From the NCBI GenBank assembly GCA_963793335.1, contig CAWBZS010000022.1, forward strand, positions 59,734 to 123,733: a stretch of 64,000 bases of DNA. The letters run 5' to 3'. The translations under genes and the position numbers were made by a program. Source of the stretch: Sva-07 sp963793335. Lineage in GTDB: Bacteria; Actinomycetota; Acidimicrobiia; Acidimicrobiales; Ilumatobacteraceae. Within the stretch, counting starts at the first letter, position 1, and each line of letters starts with the position of its first letter. Positions 9,699 to 19,545 of this stretch are shown here, one piece after another. The notes beneath the pieces were generated by a model. The model did not search any database. It was not told where the DNA came from and was given only the letters and a program-made list of their open reading frames with translations.

Positions 9699-10808
9699 TC
9701 ACACGCAGCGGTCGTAGACCTCCCTGAGCATCGGTCCGACACGGCCGACATGATGGCGCGACGCCGCCGCATCGAGCGCAACCGCAGCCTCGTTGCGATC
9801 GATGGCTCCGAATGCGGTCTCGAGCGTGTCGGCGAGCGCAACCGGGTCTCGCGGCGGGATCACCCAGCCCGTTGCGTCGGCACGTACGGTTGGGCCCAAG
9901 GCACCCACATCGGTGACCACGACCGGGAGACGGTACGCATACGCTCGAACGAGGACAGCGCTCATCGAGTGGAACTCGGTGTACGGCAAAACGATCATGC
10001 TGGCCTGACAATGCAGCTCGTGCAGGCGAGCTGCGCTTGTCCAACCGAGTTCGAGTTCGAGCCCCGGCGTCACCGCCGCCGCCGACCGCAAGCGTTGCTC
10101 GACCTCCGCTGGCCCTGCGCCCGCGACGACCACCCGGACGCGCGACTTCGGCCCGAGCAGCCCCAGCGCATCGATGAGGACGTCCAATCCCTTGTTGGTC
10201 CGCAACGACCCGTGCACCAGAGCGAAAGGCGGAACCGTCCGCGAAATCGTGGACTCTCGCAGATCGACGGAGTGAAACGGCAGCGGCACCACACTCACCC
10301 GATCAGGTTCCACATCGAATTCCTCAACGAGCTGCTGTCGAAGGACCTCGTGGTACACGACGATATGGCCTGCCCGATCAGCGCGATACAGACGCCGCAA
10401 GAGCAGGTCCTCGAGCCGAGCGGGAAGCACATGGCGGTGGGGACGCACGTCATGCACGACCGACACCACAGATGCCCTCGATGCGGCTCCCCGAAGATCT
10501 GCCCAGTCGGTCTGATAGGTGAGCAACTGGAGGTGCGCGACATCGAACTCGCGTCGAAGGATGCGGCGTCGGGCTCGTGAGCGTTGGATCGCGATTGCTG
10601 CCGGGCGCACAAACGACAAACGGCCGTCGCGGCCTTCGGTCGGGTCGGGCAGGTCGCGCACGACCTCGTACTCGTCGATACTCTGAAACGAGCGGCCATG
10701 CAGCGTCGGAATCGCCTGCACGACCAATTCGTCACCTGGCCGAAGAGTGGCGAGCGCAAGGCGGCTCGGTCCCGCGTGCGGATGCGGCCAGTACCAATAG
10801 ATCCGCAC
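9699..10808 (-). CDS. glycosyltransferase family 4
   Basis: An intact 369-residue GT-B glycosyltransferase starting MRIYWYWPHPHAGPSRLALA. The N-terminal half has VVSVVHDVRPHRHV; the linker holds DRVSVVPLPFHSVDL. The nucleotide-sugar domain shows LVHGSLRTNKGLDVLIDAL and LPYTEFHSMSAVLVRAYAYR. In the last block only the first Glu of the family E-x7-E motif is kept; the second position is Arg, which may mean altered donor binding. It is the last gene of a minus-strand run (HAD protein, GT2-sulfotransferase, two sulfotransferases, this gene), 233 bases after the preceding gene. It probably adds a sugar to the sulfated glycan; donor and acceptor are unknown. Confidence 0.78.
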   Translation of the reverse strand: MRIYWYWPHPHAGPSRLALATLRPGDELVVQAIPTLHGRSFQSIDEYEVVRDLPDPTEGRDGRLSFVRPAAIAIQRSRARRRILRREFDVAHLQLLTYQTDWADLRGAASRASVVSVVHDVRPHRHVLPARLEDLLLRRLYRADRAGHIVVYHEVLRQQLVEEFDVEPDRVSVVPLPFHSVDLRESTISRTVPPFALVHGSLRTNKGLDVLIDALGLLGPKSRVRVVVAGAGPAEVEQRLRSAAAVTPGLELELGWTSAARLHELHCQASMIVLPYTEFHSMSAVLVRAYAYRLPVVVTDVGALGPTVRADATGWVIPPRDPVALADTLETAFGAIDRNEAAVALDAAASRHHVGRVGPMLREVYDRCV

Positions 10809-11041
10809 GCCTCAACCTCGATTCGGGCATCCGTCGTCGCACACGAGGACAACGCCCAGCGGACGAACACGGTTGGTGGACAACCGACGGGAGCACCGCT
10901 TCGCCAGGCTCTCCCCGGCAAGGATATGCCACCGCCAACTGCGCAATCAGATCCGCGCTCAGCGAGCACCCGGCTTCACCTTCTCAGCCCGCGCATTCGA
11001 TCCCACGAGCGCTCTGTCCGAGCAGCGCGACGAGAACCTGC

Positions 11042-11908
11042 CTACCGCCACGGCAAGTACCCGTAGCGAAGAGCGAGCGGCCACGTCACGAACGCGATCC
11101 GGGCGAAATCCCACGACGACATGCCAGTGCGCCACCTCTCGTCTTTCACGATGGTTGATCTCGACATGCGAGAGGGGTTGCCCGCAACGGCGTGGCCCGT
11201 CTCCACACCCCCGCCTCCATGGCAGCTCGAGATGCCGAGCTTCTCGGCGCAAACTGCGACCGTGTGCTCTGGGTCGTCAGCAAGATCTTCGTATCGAAGG
11301 CGCACGAACGCAGACCCGTGCGCTAACCCGGCAACCAGATTCCGAAGGCTCCAGTTGGCAGCGGAACCGACCGTTCCATAGGAGTGCAGAAGACCCGGCT
11401 TCGGCCGCCGCCAGCTGTAGGCGACCGCCGCCGGATGCCGGACCAGATGGATGACACCCATGTCGAGTCTTGGCTCCAAGCGCCGGCCGAAGAACGGCAG
11501 CACGGGACTCTTCGAGCTGTCGATCATTGCGGTGGTGCCCGCAACCGCAAGGACCGACTCGTACAGCGCCCGTTGCCCCGCAACTGCGACGCTCCAGGCA
11601 TCGCCGGAAACGGGTCGCACGCCGAGAAGTGCTCGAGGAACGTGTCGGTACCGAAGAATTCGAGAACGCGCCTTTCGCACTTCCGCTCGGTCAGACCTCA
11701 GAGCGACCCTGGCAAGGACGTCCGACCAGAAGATGCAGGCTCGGACAGGATTTCCGCACTGGCACGTACGGCGTTCGAAACTTGCGTCCCAGAAGCGCTC
11801 GGCTTCACCCGCCGCAAAGGCCCCGGTGCTGCCAGCGAGCAACTCCTCGAGCAGTGTGCTTCCTGAGCGGCCCCAACCAGCGATGTAGAGAACCGCAGGG
11901 CTGGTCAT
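11042..11908 (-). CDS. sulfotransferase family protein
   Basis: An intact 288-residue predicted PAPS sulfotransferase. The N-terminal strand and loop read VLYIAGWGRSGSTLLEELLA. A cysteine pair CQCGNPVRACIFW follows near residue 50, as in a bacterial subgroup of these enzymes. DMGVIHLVRHPAAVAYSW is the 3'-phosphate-binding site. The protein lies between two other carbohydrate-modifying genes on the minus strand and would act in the cytoplasm on lipid-linked or nucleotide-linked glycan. No frame break is visible, unlike many neighbours. Confidence 0.75.
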   Translation of the reverse strand: MTSPAVLYIAGWGRSGSTLLEELLAGSTGAFAAGEAERFWDASFERRTCQCGNPVRACIFWSDVLARVALRSDRAEVRKARSRILRYRHVPRALLGVRPVSGDAWSVAVAGQRALYESVLAVAGTTAMIDSSKSPVLPFFGRRLEPRLDMGVIHLVRHPAAVAYSWRRPKPGLLHSYGTVGSAANWSLRNLVAGLAHGSAFVRLRYEDLADDPEHTVAVCAEKLGISSCHGGGGVETGHAVAGNPSRMSRSTIVKDERWRTGMSSWDFARIAFVTWPLALRYGYLPWR

Positions 11909-12067
11909 CGAGGATCACACGTCCTTGGACGGGGACCGGCAAGGAACACCATAGGGCGAAGCTAGCCCGGGTGGTACAACAGTATCGCGAACGGCGGCGG
12001 GAGCGGCGATCCAAGCTCAACAGAGACCGCCCGGGACGTGATCGACCGGAACCGGCACCGCGAGCAG

Positions 12068-13040
12068 CTACTCCGCCGGCACCCGCACATCGGCTGGCAT
12101 GCGGATTCGAACACTACCGGGCCGGCCGGGCCCGGAACCGGCGGCTTCCCAGACGAGGCGATTGTTGAGCCTTCGCACCCGGGGCAGCAGGAGGTACGGG
12201 ATCTGGGCGTCGAGCCGACGCATCCACCGGGTGTCGTACGACAGTCGACCTCGGCGTTTCGGGTCGAGCCGGACGCCGTTGCCGTTGACGATGTGGCTCC
12301 CGGAATCTGCCGGTGAAAGCGACGTGAGCGGCTCGATGTCCAAGAACTCGGCGATCTCCGTGAGCGTGTCGTCCGTCTCGAAGACACAACCGTTCGTAGG
12401 ACACGATGTGGTAGGGGACGTTGCGTTCCTCGAGCCTCTCCAAGTACGCGAGATTGGACTTGTACCAATCCTTCGCAAGCCCGGTCGGAACCTTCGTACG
12501 AGCCATTCCCATCGCCGATCTCAGCCGCGTTCGAACGCCCAGCTCAACAGCGCCCATGCGTTTCCGGTACCGCTTTCGGTGCCGATCTCGAGCAGATGCG
12601 ACCCAGCCGCGCACGTCGCGGACCACCAACAGCACACGCAGGTCGACATCCGGGAGCTCACGAATCAGGTCGATCGACTCCAACTTCTTCGATGAGTCGA
12701 GCAGCACGCCATTCGGCCACAGCTCGCCGAATCGATGCGCCAACTCAGCGTAGGTGTGCCGAATCGATTCCTCCGACGACGTGCAGTCTGTCGCCCCTGC
12801 CACGACCGCACCCCAGAGTTCGCACTCGCTGACGTCGGCCCCGCACACACAAGGCATCCGTAGACCTGCCTGCACCTCGCTGCGCCATCGTCGACCGAAG
12901 TTGTAGATCTCACCGACACCCACGACTTCAGGATGCGATCCGAGCGTGAGGTCGAGCATCGTCGTGCCACTGTGGCTGAGGCCGACCACCAAGGCGACCT
13001 TGAGAGGAGCCCGATCGTCAGAGCTTGGGACATCACTCAC
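12068..13040 (-). CDS. sulfotransferase family protein (one frameshift)
   Basis: Predicted sulfotransferase of about 323 residues. It starts at ATG 13040, which overlaps the stop of the upstream GT2-sulfotransferase gene in an ATGA junction. The loop is LVVGLSHSGTTMLDLTLGSH. A Cys pair (PCVCGADVSECELW) follows as in the gene downstream, then LRVLLVVRDVRGWVASA for the 3'-phosphate site. The frame changes near 12400, after YHIVSYERLC, and continues TDDTLTEIAEFLDIEPL to a TGA at 12068. The coupled start and similar loop suggest it works on the same glycan as its neighbours. Confidence 0.72.
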
Positions 13041-14836
13041 GAAGCAGCCTCATCGGTGGAAGGGGACCACAACGTCCGGTCGATCTCCGGGAAGTCGGCA
13101 AGAAGCGCGTCGATGTCCGCACGATACGCACGATGAAGGGTCTGACGGAGTTCGGGAGGCATCGGCTGTTTCTCGTGAATCTGCTTCGACGGCGAGCGCA
13201 CGCCGTCAGGGACGAACGATGGATCGATCCCCAGAAAGTCGAAGGTCCGCTCGAGCTCAGCAAGGGGATCAGCGACGCATTGCTCGTATTGCAGGACGAG
13301 GACCTGATCGCGGTGGTAGTGCTCGAGAATCCACGCCATCTGGCGAGCGTAGAGCCCGCGGTGGAACGCGTCACCGGCGATCGTCGACACGGCGGGTGCG
13401 CCCCGCCTGACCGAGAACGACCACCCGGCCCAGAACCGCTCGACAGGATCGCGGAGGATCACGATCAGTTTCGGCACACCCGCCTCCGCGAGCATCGGTG
13501 CGCACCATGGCCACACCATGTACTCCGGCGTCCACTCCCCCACGATCTTGTTGCGGGGCCTCGGAAACAGCGCCGCGTAGTCCTCCGCCACCGACTCGCG
13601 TGCCCACGGACGTTCCTCGAAGCGGTCGAAGAAGTGGATCTCCTTGGGCACCGACGGGTTCACATGCACGTCGGGATGCTGCGAAATCAGCTGATACCAC
13701 CACGAGGTACCGGCTCGTTGAGCACCGACCCCGACGAAGTCAGGCGCTCCCGTCGTCCAGTCTGCGGGCGCGGCAGGTGGTTCCACGGGGTTGCGTTTGG
13801 GCGGCCATGGTGCTGGGCGGCGCAGGCGTCTTCGCACCGCTGCCGACCCGGGAATCCGCCGTACCCCGCTTCTCCAGAGGCGCTCCTGGCGTGGCGATGT
13901 CGACGCCTGGCGTGGCAGCGACCACGTCCCCCAGACCCTTCGCCCGAGCGGCGGGACCAGTGCGATGACCATGCGAACGTAGTGGCGCCACTCCCGTGGA
14001 CAGGTCTTGATCGCATCGAGCAGCATCATCCGAGCCTCGCCGAAGCGGCCCATGCGTGCTCCCTGCACGGCGGCGATCGCTGCAAAGTTGGCGTACAACG
14101 CGGGATCGCGCTTCATCCGCTCGCGGTGCCGATCGAGGACGAGCAGCGATCCGTCGTGGAGGAAGTCCGCCCGTCGGAGCGGACGCTTCGTGTCGGTTTC
14201 CCGGTTCGTGACAACCAGCGATTGGTCGATGCTCTCGACCGACAGCCCCCGACGTAAGCATTCGGGAATCGCACGCAGCGCCAGCTCCGTCTGTTCGCTG
14301 CATCGAAGCTCCTCGACGTACCCACCGATCGCCTCGAGGACCGTGCGGCGAACGACGAAGGTACCCGGGAGATAGAGCCCGGTCTGGTTGTCGAACGCCG
14401 GGCCCATCGGCTTCGGCAGCCGAGTGGTTACGCACCCGTCGGGCGACGTGATCGCGGTCCCGCACGAGACGGCGCCGACACCGTCGCCGATCACTCCGGC
14501 GAACGCATCCAGCCACGAGTCGACGACCACATCATCGTCGTCCATGAACGCAACGAACTCTCCGCTCGCCGACGCGAGTCCGGTGTTCCGCGCGGCTGCG
14601 AGACCCCCGTTCTCCCGGCGGACAGAGCGGACGCGAGGATCTGTGAACGCCCCAACGACGGCCTGTGTGTCGTCGGTCGACCCATCGTCGACCACCACGA
14701 GTTCCATGTCCTGGTACGACTGGGCCAACAGCGACTCGATGGCACGAGGCAGCAACTCGGCCCGGTTGTAGGTGTTGAGCACGATCGAAAAGCGTGGTGT
14801 GTCGCCGAGGCCGCTCGATTCATCCGCTTGATTCAC
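13037..14836 (-). CDS. family 2 glycosyltransferase fused in frame to a sulfotransferase
   Basis: One uninterrupted reading frame of 599 residues with two enzymes. Residues 12-300 are a GT-A glycosyltransferase: RFSIVLNTYNRAELLPRAIE, VVVDDGSTDDTQ, and a DxD-like acid run FMDDDDVVVDSW for metal and nucleotide-sugar binding. A basic, proline-rich linker follows. From about residue 345 comes a sulfotransferase with FVGVGAQRAGTSWWYQLISQ, KEIHFFDRF and KLIVILRDPVERFWAGW. The start is GTG at 14836, overlapping the stop of the HAD gene (GTGA). The stop overlaps the next ATG. A lost stop in the linker could have joined two genes, but no alternative frame there shows a convincing stop and start. If real, it would couple sugar addition with sulfation. 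Confidence 0.75.
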   Translation of the reverse strand: MNQADESSGLGDTPRFSIVLNTYNRAELLPRAIESLLAQSYQDMELVVVDDGSTDDTQAVVGAFTDPRVRSVRRENGGLAAARNTGLASASGEFVAFMDDDDVVVDSWLDAFAGVIGDGVGAVSCGTAITSPDGCVTTRLPKPMGPAFDNQTGLYLPGTFVVRRTVLEAIGGYVEELRCSEQTELALRAIPECLRRGLSVESIDQSLVVTNRETDTKRPLRRADFLHDGSLLVLDRHRERMKRDPALYANFAAIAAVQGARMGRFGEARMMLLDAIKTCPREWRHYVRMVIALVPPLGRRVWGTWSLPRQASTSPRQERLWRSGVRRIPGSAAVRRRLRRPAPWPPKRNPVEPPAAPADWTTGAPDFVGVGAQRAGTSWWYQLISQHPDVHVNPSVPKEIHFFDRFEERPWARESVAEDYAALFPRPRNKIVGEWTPEYMVWPWCAPMLAEAGVPKLIVILRDPVERFWAGWSFSVRRGAPAVSTIAGDAFHRGLYARQMAWILEHYHRDQVLVLQYEQCVADPLAELERTFDFLGIDPSFVPDGVRSPSKQIHEKQPMPPELRQTLHRAYRADIDALLADFPEIDRTLWSPSTDEAAS

Positions 14837-16850
14837 GTGAGACGTCCAGTCATTCGTTGATAGTGCTTGTACCACGCGTATGGCGCACGCTGCCAGTTCG
14901 CTCCAGCGGCCTTCATGCGCAACGGTGGCCAGCCCCCGCCGCTCACGTGACGCCGTAGCCCACCACCGACGTCGTTGCTCGGAGCCGTGTCGAGCGGTGA
15001 CCGCATCACCGGAGCTCCGAAGTTGTCGCGCTGACGAAGCTGCGTGACGAAGTCGAGTTCGGCGTTGCTCGGTCGGTACATCATGCGCGCGTGGTGGCGA
15101 ATCGTGAGCTCGTCGAGCCAAGACGACGCCGGAGGTTCGGTGGCGAGGACGTCGATCAACGCGGTGAATCGCATCAGGCAACGTTCTTGGAACGGGCGAA
15201 CGTGTGCATCGAAGACGGCGAGTTCGTCGACGTCGTCGTCGAGAATCGGCAACGGAGACCCGTCGGCGGCTCGTGCGTAGCTGGCGACGCTGCCGTGACC
15301 CCCGGCCAAGAGCAGCTCGTGGAGCTCCTTGAAGTGGCTGAACACCTGGTACCCGGGGGTCCGCTCGGGGCGATTGGAGAACAGCACGCCCTCGGTTGCC
15401 GGCAGGTCCGATCGGGCGACGAGCCCGAGCAGGTGCGCCCGAAACAATCGCGCAGGCATCGCCCGGGCCAAGTGGGTGCGTACGGTGCCCTGCCAGCCGA
15501 CATCGATCAGATCGGTCGGCCCTGAACCCGGCGAGGCCAGCTCCACCAAGTCGGCCAGGATCGCCCCCTGTTCTCGTCGCCGCAGCGCAAGCTGCTCGAC
15601 CATCGACTGCACGAGCGAGCAACTCATCCAGCATCGTTGCGGCGGGTCGGTCGTCACCCTCAGGGAAAGCTGGCACATCGTCGAGTGACATCATGTCCAG
15701 GAGTTGGCGCACGCTGATCGACGGGCGTGTGCTGAGGAACTCGGCGAGCTCGACGGCGGGTTCGCGCAGCGCCGGCACGAATGTCGACTTGCGCGAGGTG
15801 GGGAGGTACGCACTGGTGAGCGCCAGGCGTGTCGGAGTCGAGCAGTGCGTCTGCAATGTGTCGAACAGCGTCTGCAGGAACGCGCCCTCACGAGCGAGGA
15901 ACACCGCGTGGCGACTCCCGAGCGCCCGCAAGGATACGGTCGAGTCGCACCGAGAACAGGTACATCGTCAGTGCGTACTCGGGAAACACGTCACCGCCAC
16001 CGACCGGTTCCAGAATTCGGGCGACCTGCTCCGAAACATGGCGGCGCAGCACACGCTGTGGCACCTCGCGCACGTCATCCCATCGTCCGGGTGTGACCAG
16101 CACCGCCTCGATTCCGGCCGCTTGCGCCTGTCGCCCGTCCGCATCGGGATGGTCACCGATCATCACCCAACGCTCCCCATTCTCTCGATCCGCCGTAATC
16201 CGCCGATACAGCTCGCCTGATCGTTTGGTATCACCGCTGTCGCCCGACGTCACCACCCGCCAGCCGGGCCGAATTGCACCACGCGTTTCGAGCAAGCTCC
16301 TCATCAGCGATTCCGTGAGGTTGGTGTCGCTCAACACGCATACCCGATCGGGCGGGACAGCGGCAGCGATCACGTCGATGAGATCAGTGTTGGGTCTCGT
16401 CAGGCGTGCCTCCATCTCGACTTCGATCTCACAGAACCGCTGCACGAATGCATCGTGATCCACCTCGAGGCGCAGGCGACGATGCATCTCCGCCGCGAGA
16501 TCATCGAGGCGATGATCGCGTGCTCGCCCTGCTGCGGAGCTGCGACGAGTCCACTCACGCTCGATCTCGCGACGTGTGTCGTCGAGACGTTCGGGGACGA
16601 TCGGGATGTCGAACTCGTCGACCAGAGCGATACTGACGAGCTGTCGGATCCGTCGTGTCGGTGCGCGCCGGTGCAGCAACGTGCCGAAGCAGTCGACCAG
16701 CACCAGCTCGGGGACGGGGTCGAGGGCAGCCCGAACATCGTCGATCGGCGATCGATCCACGAGAGCTGCCACACGACGACGATATCGCTCCTTCTGCACC
16801 TCGCTCGGAGTGCTCTGATCCCTCCTCGAAGAGCGGTAGCGTCGCCGCAT
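14833..16850 (-). CDS. large HAD-superfamily hydrolase of polysaccharide loci (frameshifted)
   Basis: About 670 residues after joining frame changes near 15905 and 15615. The N-terminal 290 residues form a HAD phosphatase-like fold: LVLVDCFGTLLHRR (motif I, Asp nucleophile but Cys-Phe in place of the common second Asp), CVLSDTNLTESL (motif II) and VMIGDHPDADGR (motif IV). The C-terminal part contains HAVFLAREGAFLQTLFD and DVGWQGTVRTHLA, matching the predicted hydrolases of COG5610 found in capsule and rhamnan loci; their chemistry is not established. It is the first gene of a tightly coupled minus-strand set. The start ATG at 16850 faces the divergent sulfotransferase gene. Confidence 0.7.
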
Positions 16851-16958
16851 GGATCGGCGCCAAACGTCCACGTCTGCCGTGCAGGAGTATCGCGACAGGT
16901 GTCGCCCGATCAGCCTGCTGCGGGCGCAGCGTCGCGGCACCACCCGGCTCGACGAGCG

Positions 16959-17746
16959 GTAGCGAGCGTCCAGTGGCGGGTCTCGGGAGCTGTCCGCGTA
17001 CTTCCGGATTTCCTGATCCTCGGCGCGCAGAAGGCCGGTACCACCTCGGTGTACGACTCATTGGCCGAGCATCCAGCAGTCTTGCCAGCGCGGAAGAAAG
17101 AGGTGCGCTACTTCGATCGGTACTGGGATCGCGGCACCAACTGGTACCGGTGGAACTTCCCGACACGATGGGCCATGCGAGCCGGACCAAACCGCCTCCT
17201 CACCGGAGAGGCCACGCCCGAGTACCTCGTCGATCCGCGCGTTCCTCGCGTGCGGCGAGTCTCGTACCCGCGTGCAAACTGATCGTGCTGCTCCGTCACC
17301 CGGTTGATCGGGCGCTGTCGCAGTATCAGATGAACGTTGCCCTCGGCGTTGAATCTCGATCGTTCCAGGAAGCGATCGACGGCGACATCGCCGAGTTGGA
17401 GCACGGAGATCGAGAACGCTGGGGCATCGAGCGCGGGTTCCGGTCCTATGTCGAACGGGGCCGATACGCCCCGCAGATCAGCCGGTGGTTGGCGGAGTTC
17501 CCGAGGGATGCGCTGCACGTCGTCACCCTCGAGGCGATGCTCTCGAACCGGCAGGAAGAGATGCGTCGCATCACATCATTCCTGGGCCTCGGGGCCGGCG
17601 ACCGCCCACTGGACCTGGCAGCATCGAACCGCCGATCGTACGACCCGTTGGGGCCGGGCGAGCGTCGACGTCTCTTCTCGTTGTTCGAAGACGACATCGA
17701 ACAGACAAGTCGGCTCATCGATCAGGACCTGCCGTATCATGCGTGA
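16959..17746 (+). CDS. sulfotransferase, heparan-sulfate type (one frameshift)
   Basis: Predicted carbohydrate sulfotransferase of about 260 residues. It has DFLILGAQKAGTTSVYDSL for the PAPS loop, KKEVRYFDRYWDRGTNWY, LTGEATPEYLVDPRVP and KLIVLLRHPVDRALSQYQMN for the 3'-phosphate site. This order matches the NDST/heparan sulfotransferase-like family common in marine bacteria. The frame changes near 17260. No ATG or GTG lies at a good distance before the first strand in that frame, so the start is approximate; an ATG at 16849 in another frame is a candidate if a base is missing. The stop overlaps the next start by eight bases. Confidence 0.73.
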
Positions 17747-18610
17747 TCCGGATCGCTGGAGTGAGCGGCTTCGTCCAGTTCGTATCCGAGGCCGGCTCGA
17801 GCGTGCCTCGATTTCGCTCGGCGAACAGGTTCGAGATCGTCTCGAAACCAACGAGGACGCCCGACTCCTCGAGATCGCACGCAGCGGACGCGAACGTGTG
17901 CTGGACCGATGAGGGCGAGGCGGAGCCACTCGTCACGATTCGAATCGCGACCTTCAATCGAGGTGACCTGGTTGCCGAACGAGCACTCGCAACAGCCGTC
18001 GCCCAAACGTACGACCGACTCGAGATACTCGTGGTGGGTGATGCATGTGATGCGGCGACCGAGCGGGCCGTTCGCTCGGTGGGCGACCCGAGGATCCGCT
18101 TCGTCAACCTCGGCGCTCGGGGGATCTACCCCGAGCATGTGCAACACCGCCGCATGGTTGCAGGGAGCCATCCGATGAACGCAGGACTCGCGTTGGCAAT
18201 GGGCGCCTGGATCGCGCCGTGCGATGACGACGACGAACTGACCACCGACCATGTCGAAGTGCTGCTTCGCCACGCTCGGCAACACCGATTGGAGATGGTC
18301 TTCAGCCGTGCGCTGACGGAACGAAACGCAGCTGGCGACTGGGAAGAAATCGGCGACGGATCCGATCGCCCGCGGGTCGTTCGCACACGGGTCGGTGATG
18401 TACACGTCGGGCCTCCGGTTCATGCGTCACTCATCGACGAGTTGGAAGATGCGCGAACCCAGCGACTGGAACCTGTGGAAGCGTATGGATCGGATCGGGG
18501 TGAAGATGGGGTTCTGCGACCACCTCACCTACATTCACTACCTCGGAGCGGTGCGGCGTGCCGCCGAGACGATCGTGACCTGCAACGACCGGGATAGCCC
18601 GACGGATTGA
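17739..18610 (+). CDS. glycosyltransferase family 2 (frameshifted)
   Basis: Predicted GT-A glycosyltransferase of about 290 residues. It begins at ATG 17739 inside the last codons of the sulfotransferase before it. The first 55 residues (MRDPDRWSERLRPVRIRG onward) form a leader. After a frame change near 17905 the catalytic domain reads LVTIRIATFNRGDLVAERAL, then LEILVVGDACDAATERA and an acidic APCDDDDELTTDHVEVL, the DxD-like motif. A second change near 18400 leads into the C-terminal part DHLTYIHYLGAVRRAAE and a TGA at 18608-18610. It is convergent with the next sulfotransferase. The sugar is unknown. Confidence 0.72.
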
Positions 18611-18620
18611 GGACTCCCGT

Positions 18621-19514
18621 CTACCGGTCGCCATCTCCAGCTGTGACCCTCGGTGAGAAGCTCAGCCCGACCATCCGTTGCAGTCGTTGATTCGATGACT
18701 CGAAATATTCCTCGAGAAGGCGGATGGTGGCGGGGTCCGCCTCTTGCTTGCGCCCGACCATTCTGGCCTCGAAGCCCCGCGACCTCGAGGGGTCGACCTC
18801 GACCCCCAAGAACTCCAATGTGGAGGCGACCACCGCTGCGGGGTCGTCGACCAGTTGAGCGAAGTCGACGATGTGGAACTGGTCTCGGGGGAAGTGCTCG
18901 AACCACCGCTCGAGTTGATCGGCGTACTGACCGCGGGCGACGTAACTGCGGCTCGCGCGCCTGTTGTTCGGTCCCCCTGCAGCACCCAGGCACGCTTCGT
19001 CCAGAAGGGCAACTTCACTCCTGACCGCCTCTTCCAGCGAAAGGGGCTCCTTGCCCCCGTTGAATCGCATCCAGTAGTGCGAGATCGCACGATCGATGGG
19101 TTCTCGCAGGATGACAATGATCTTCACGTCCGGCAGATGCCGCTTGACCATTTCCGGGACGCGGGGGTCGAAGAGATAACTCGGCGTCGCTTCGCCGGTC
19201 ACGACCGGCCGTCCTCGAGACTGCTGGAGTAGCCAGATCCGTGCTCGGAGCGGGAAATACGCCCAGTACTCGGCGATGGGTGTCGTTTCCGGCGACCGAC
19301 TGAAATATCGGACCTCCTTCCGGGCTGCTGGAAGCACATCGCGGTGTGAAGTGAGCCACGCATACAGCGAACTCGTTCCGGCCTTCTGCGCACCGATGAT
19401 CAAGTAGTCGGGTCGAGCGTTCACCCGCCACGGGGATCGACCGAGAGCACGACGCCACGCCCTTCGGAGCTTGCGTACCACCCTGGTCACCTCCCCAGTA
19501 TGCGCTCGGACCAT
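18621..19514 (-). CDS. sulfotransferase, heparan-sulfate type
   Basis: An intact predicted PAPS sulfotransferase of 297 residues. It shows PDYLIIGAQKAGTSSLYAWL, KEVRYFSRSPETTPIAEYW, TGEATPSYLFDPRVPEM and KIIVILREPIDRAISHYWMR, the complete set of family blocks. I place the start at ATG 19514; upstream in-frame ATGs would overlap the aminotransferase gene and give an unlikely N-terminus. It is the last gene of the minus-strand run headed by the peptide synthetase, 32 bases after the aminotransferase. It therefore probably sulfates the product of that operon, or its sugar. It is a close relative of the protein at 16959-17746. Confidence 0.78.
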   Translation of the reverse strand: MVRAHTGEVTRVVRKLRRAWRRALGRSPWRVNARPDYLIIGAQKAGTSSLYAWLTSHRDVLPAARKEVRYFSRSPETTPIAEYWAYFPLRARIWLLQQSRGRPVVTGEATPSYLFDPRVPEMVKRHLPDVKIIVILREPIDRAISHYWMRFNGGKEPLSLEEAVRSEVALLDEACLGAAGGPNNRRASRSYVARGQYADQLERWFEHFPRDQFHIVDFAQLVDDPAAVVASTLEFLGVEVDPSRSRGFEARMVGRKQEADPATIRLLEEYFESSNQRLQRMVGLSFSPRVTAGDGDR

Positions 19515-19545
19515 CCTCCAGCCCTCGATCTCGCCGCAGACCGGC

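Noticed and set aside
10809..11041. Possible small gene between a GT4 and a sulfotransferase
   Set aside because: Open frames here are short extensions or shadows of the neighbours, with no ribosome site or recognisable motif.
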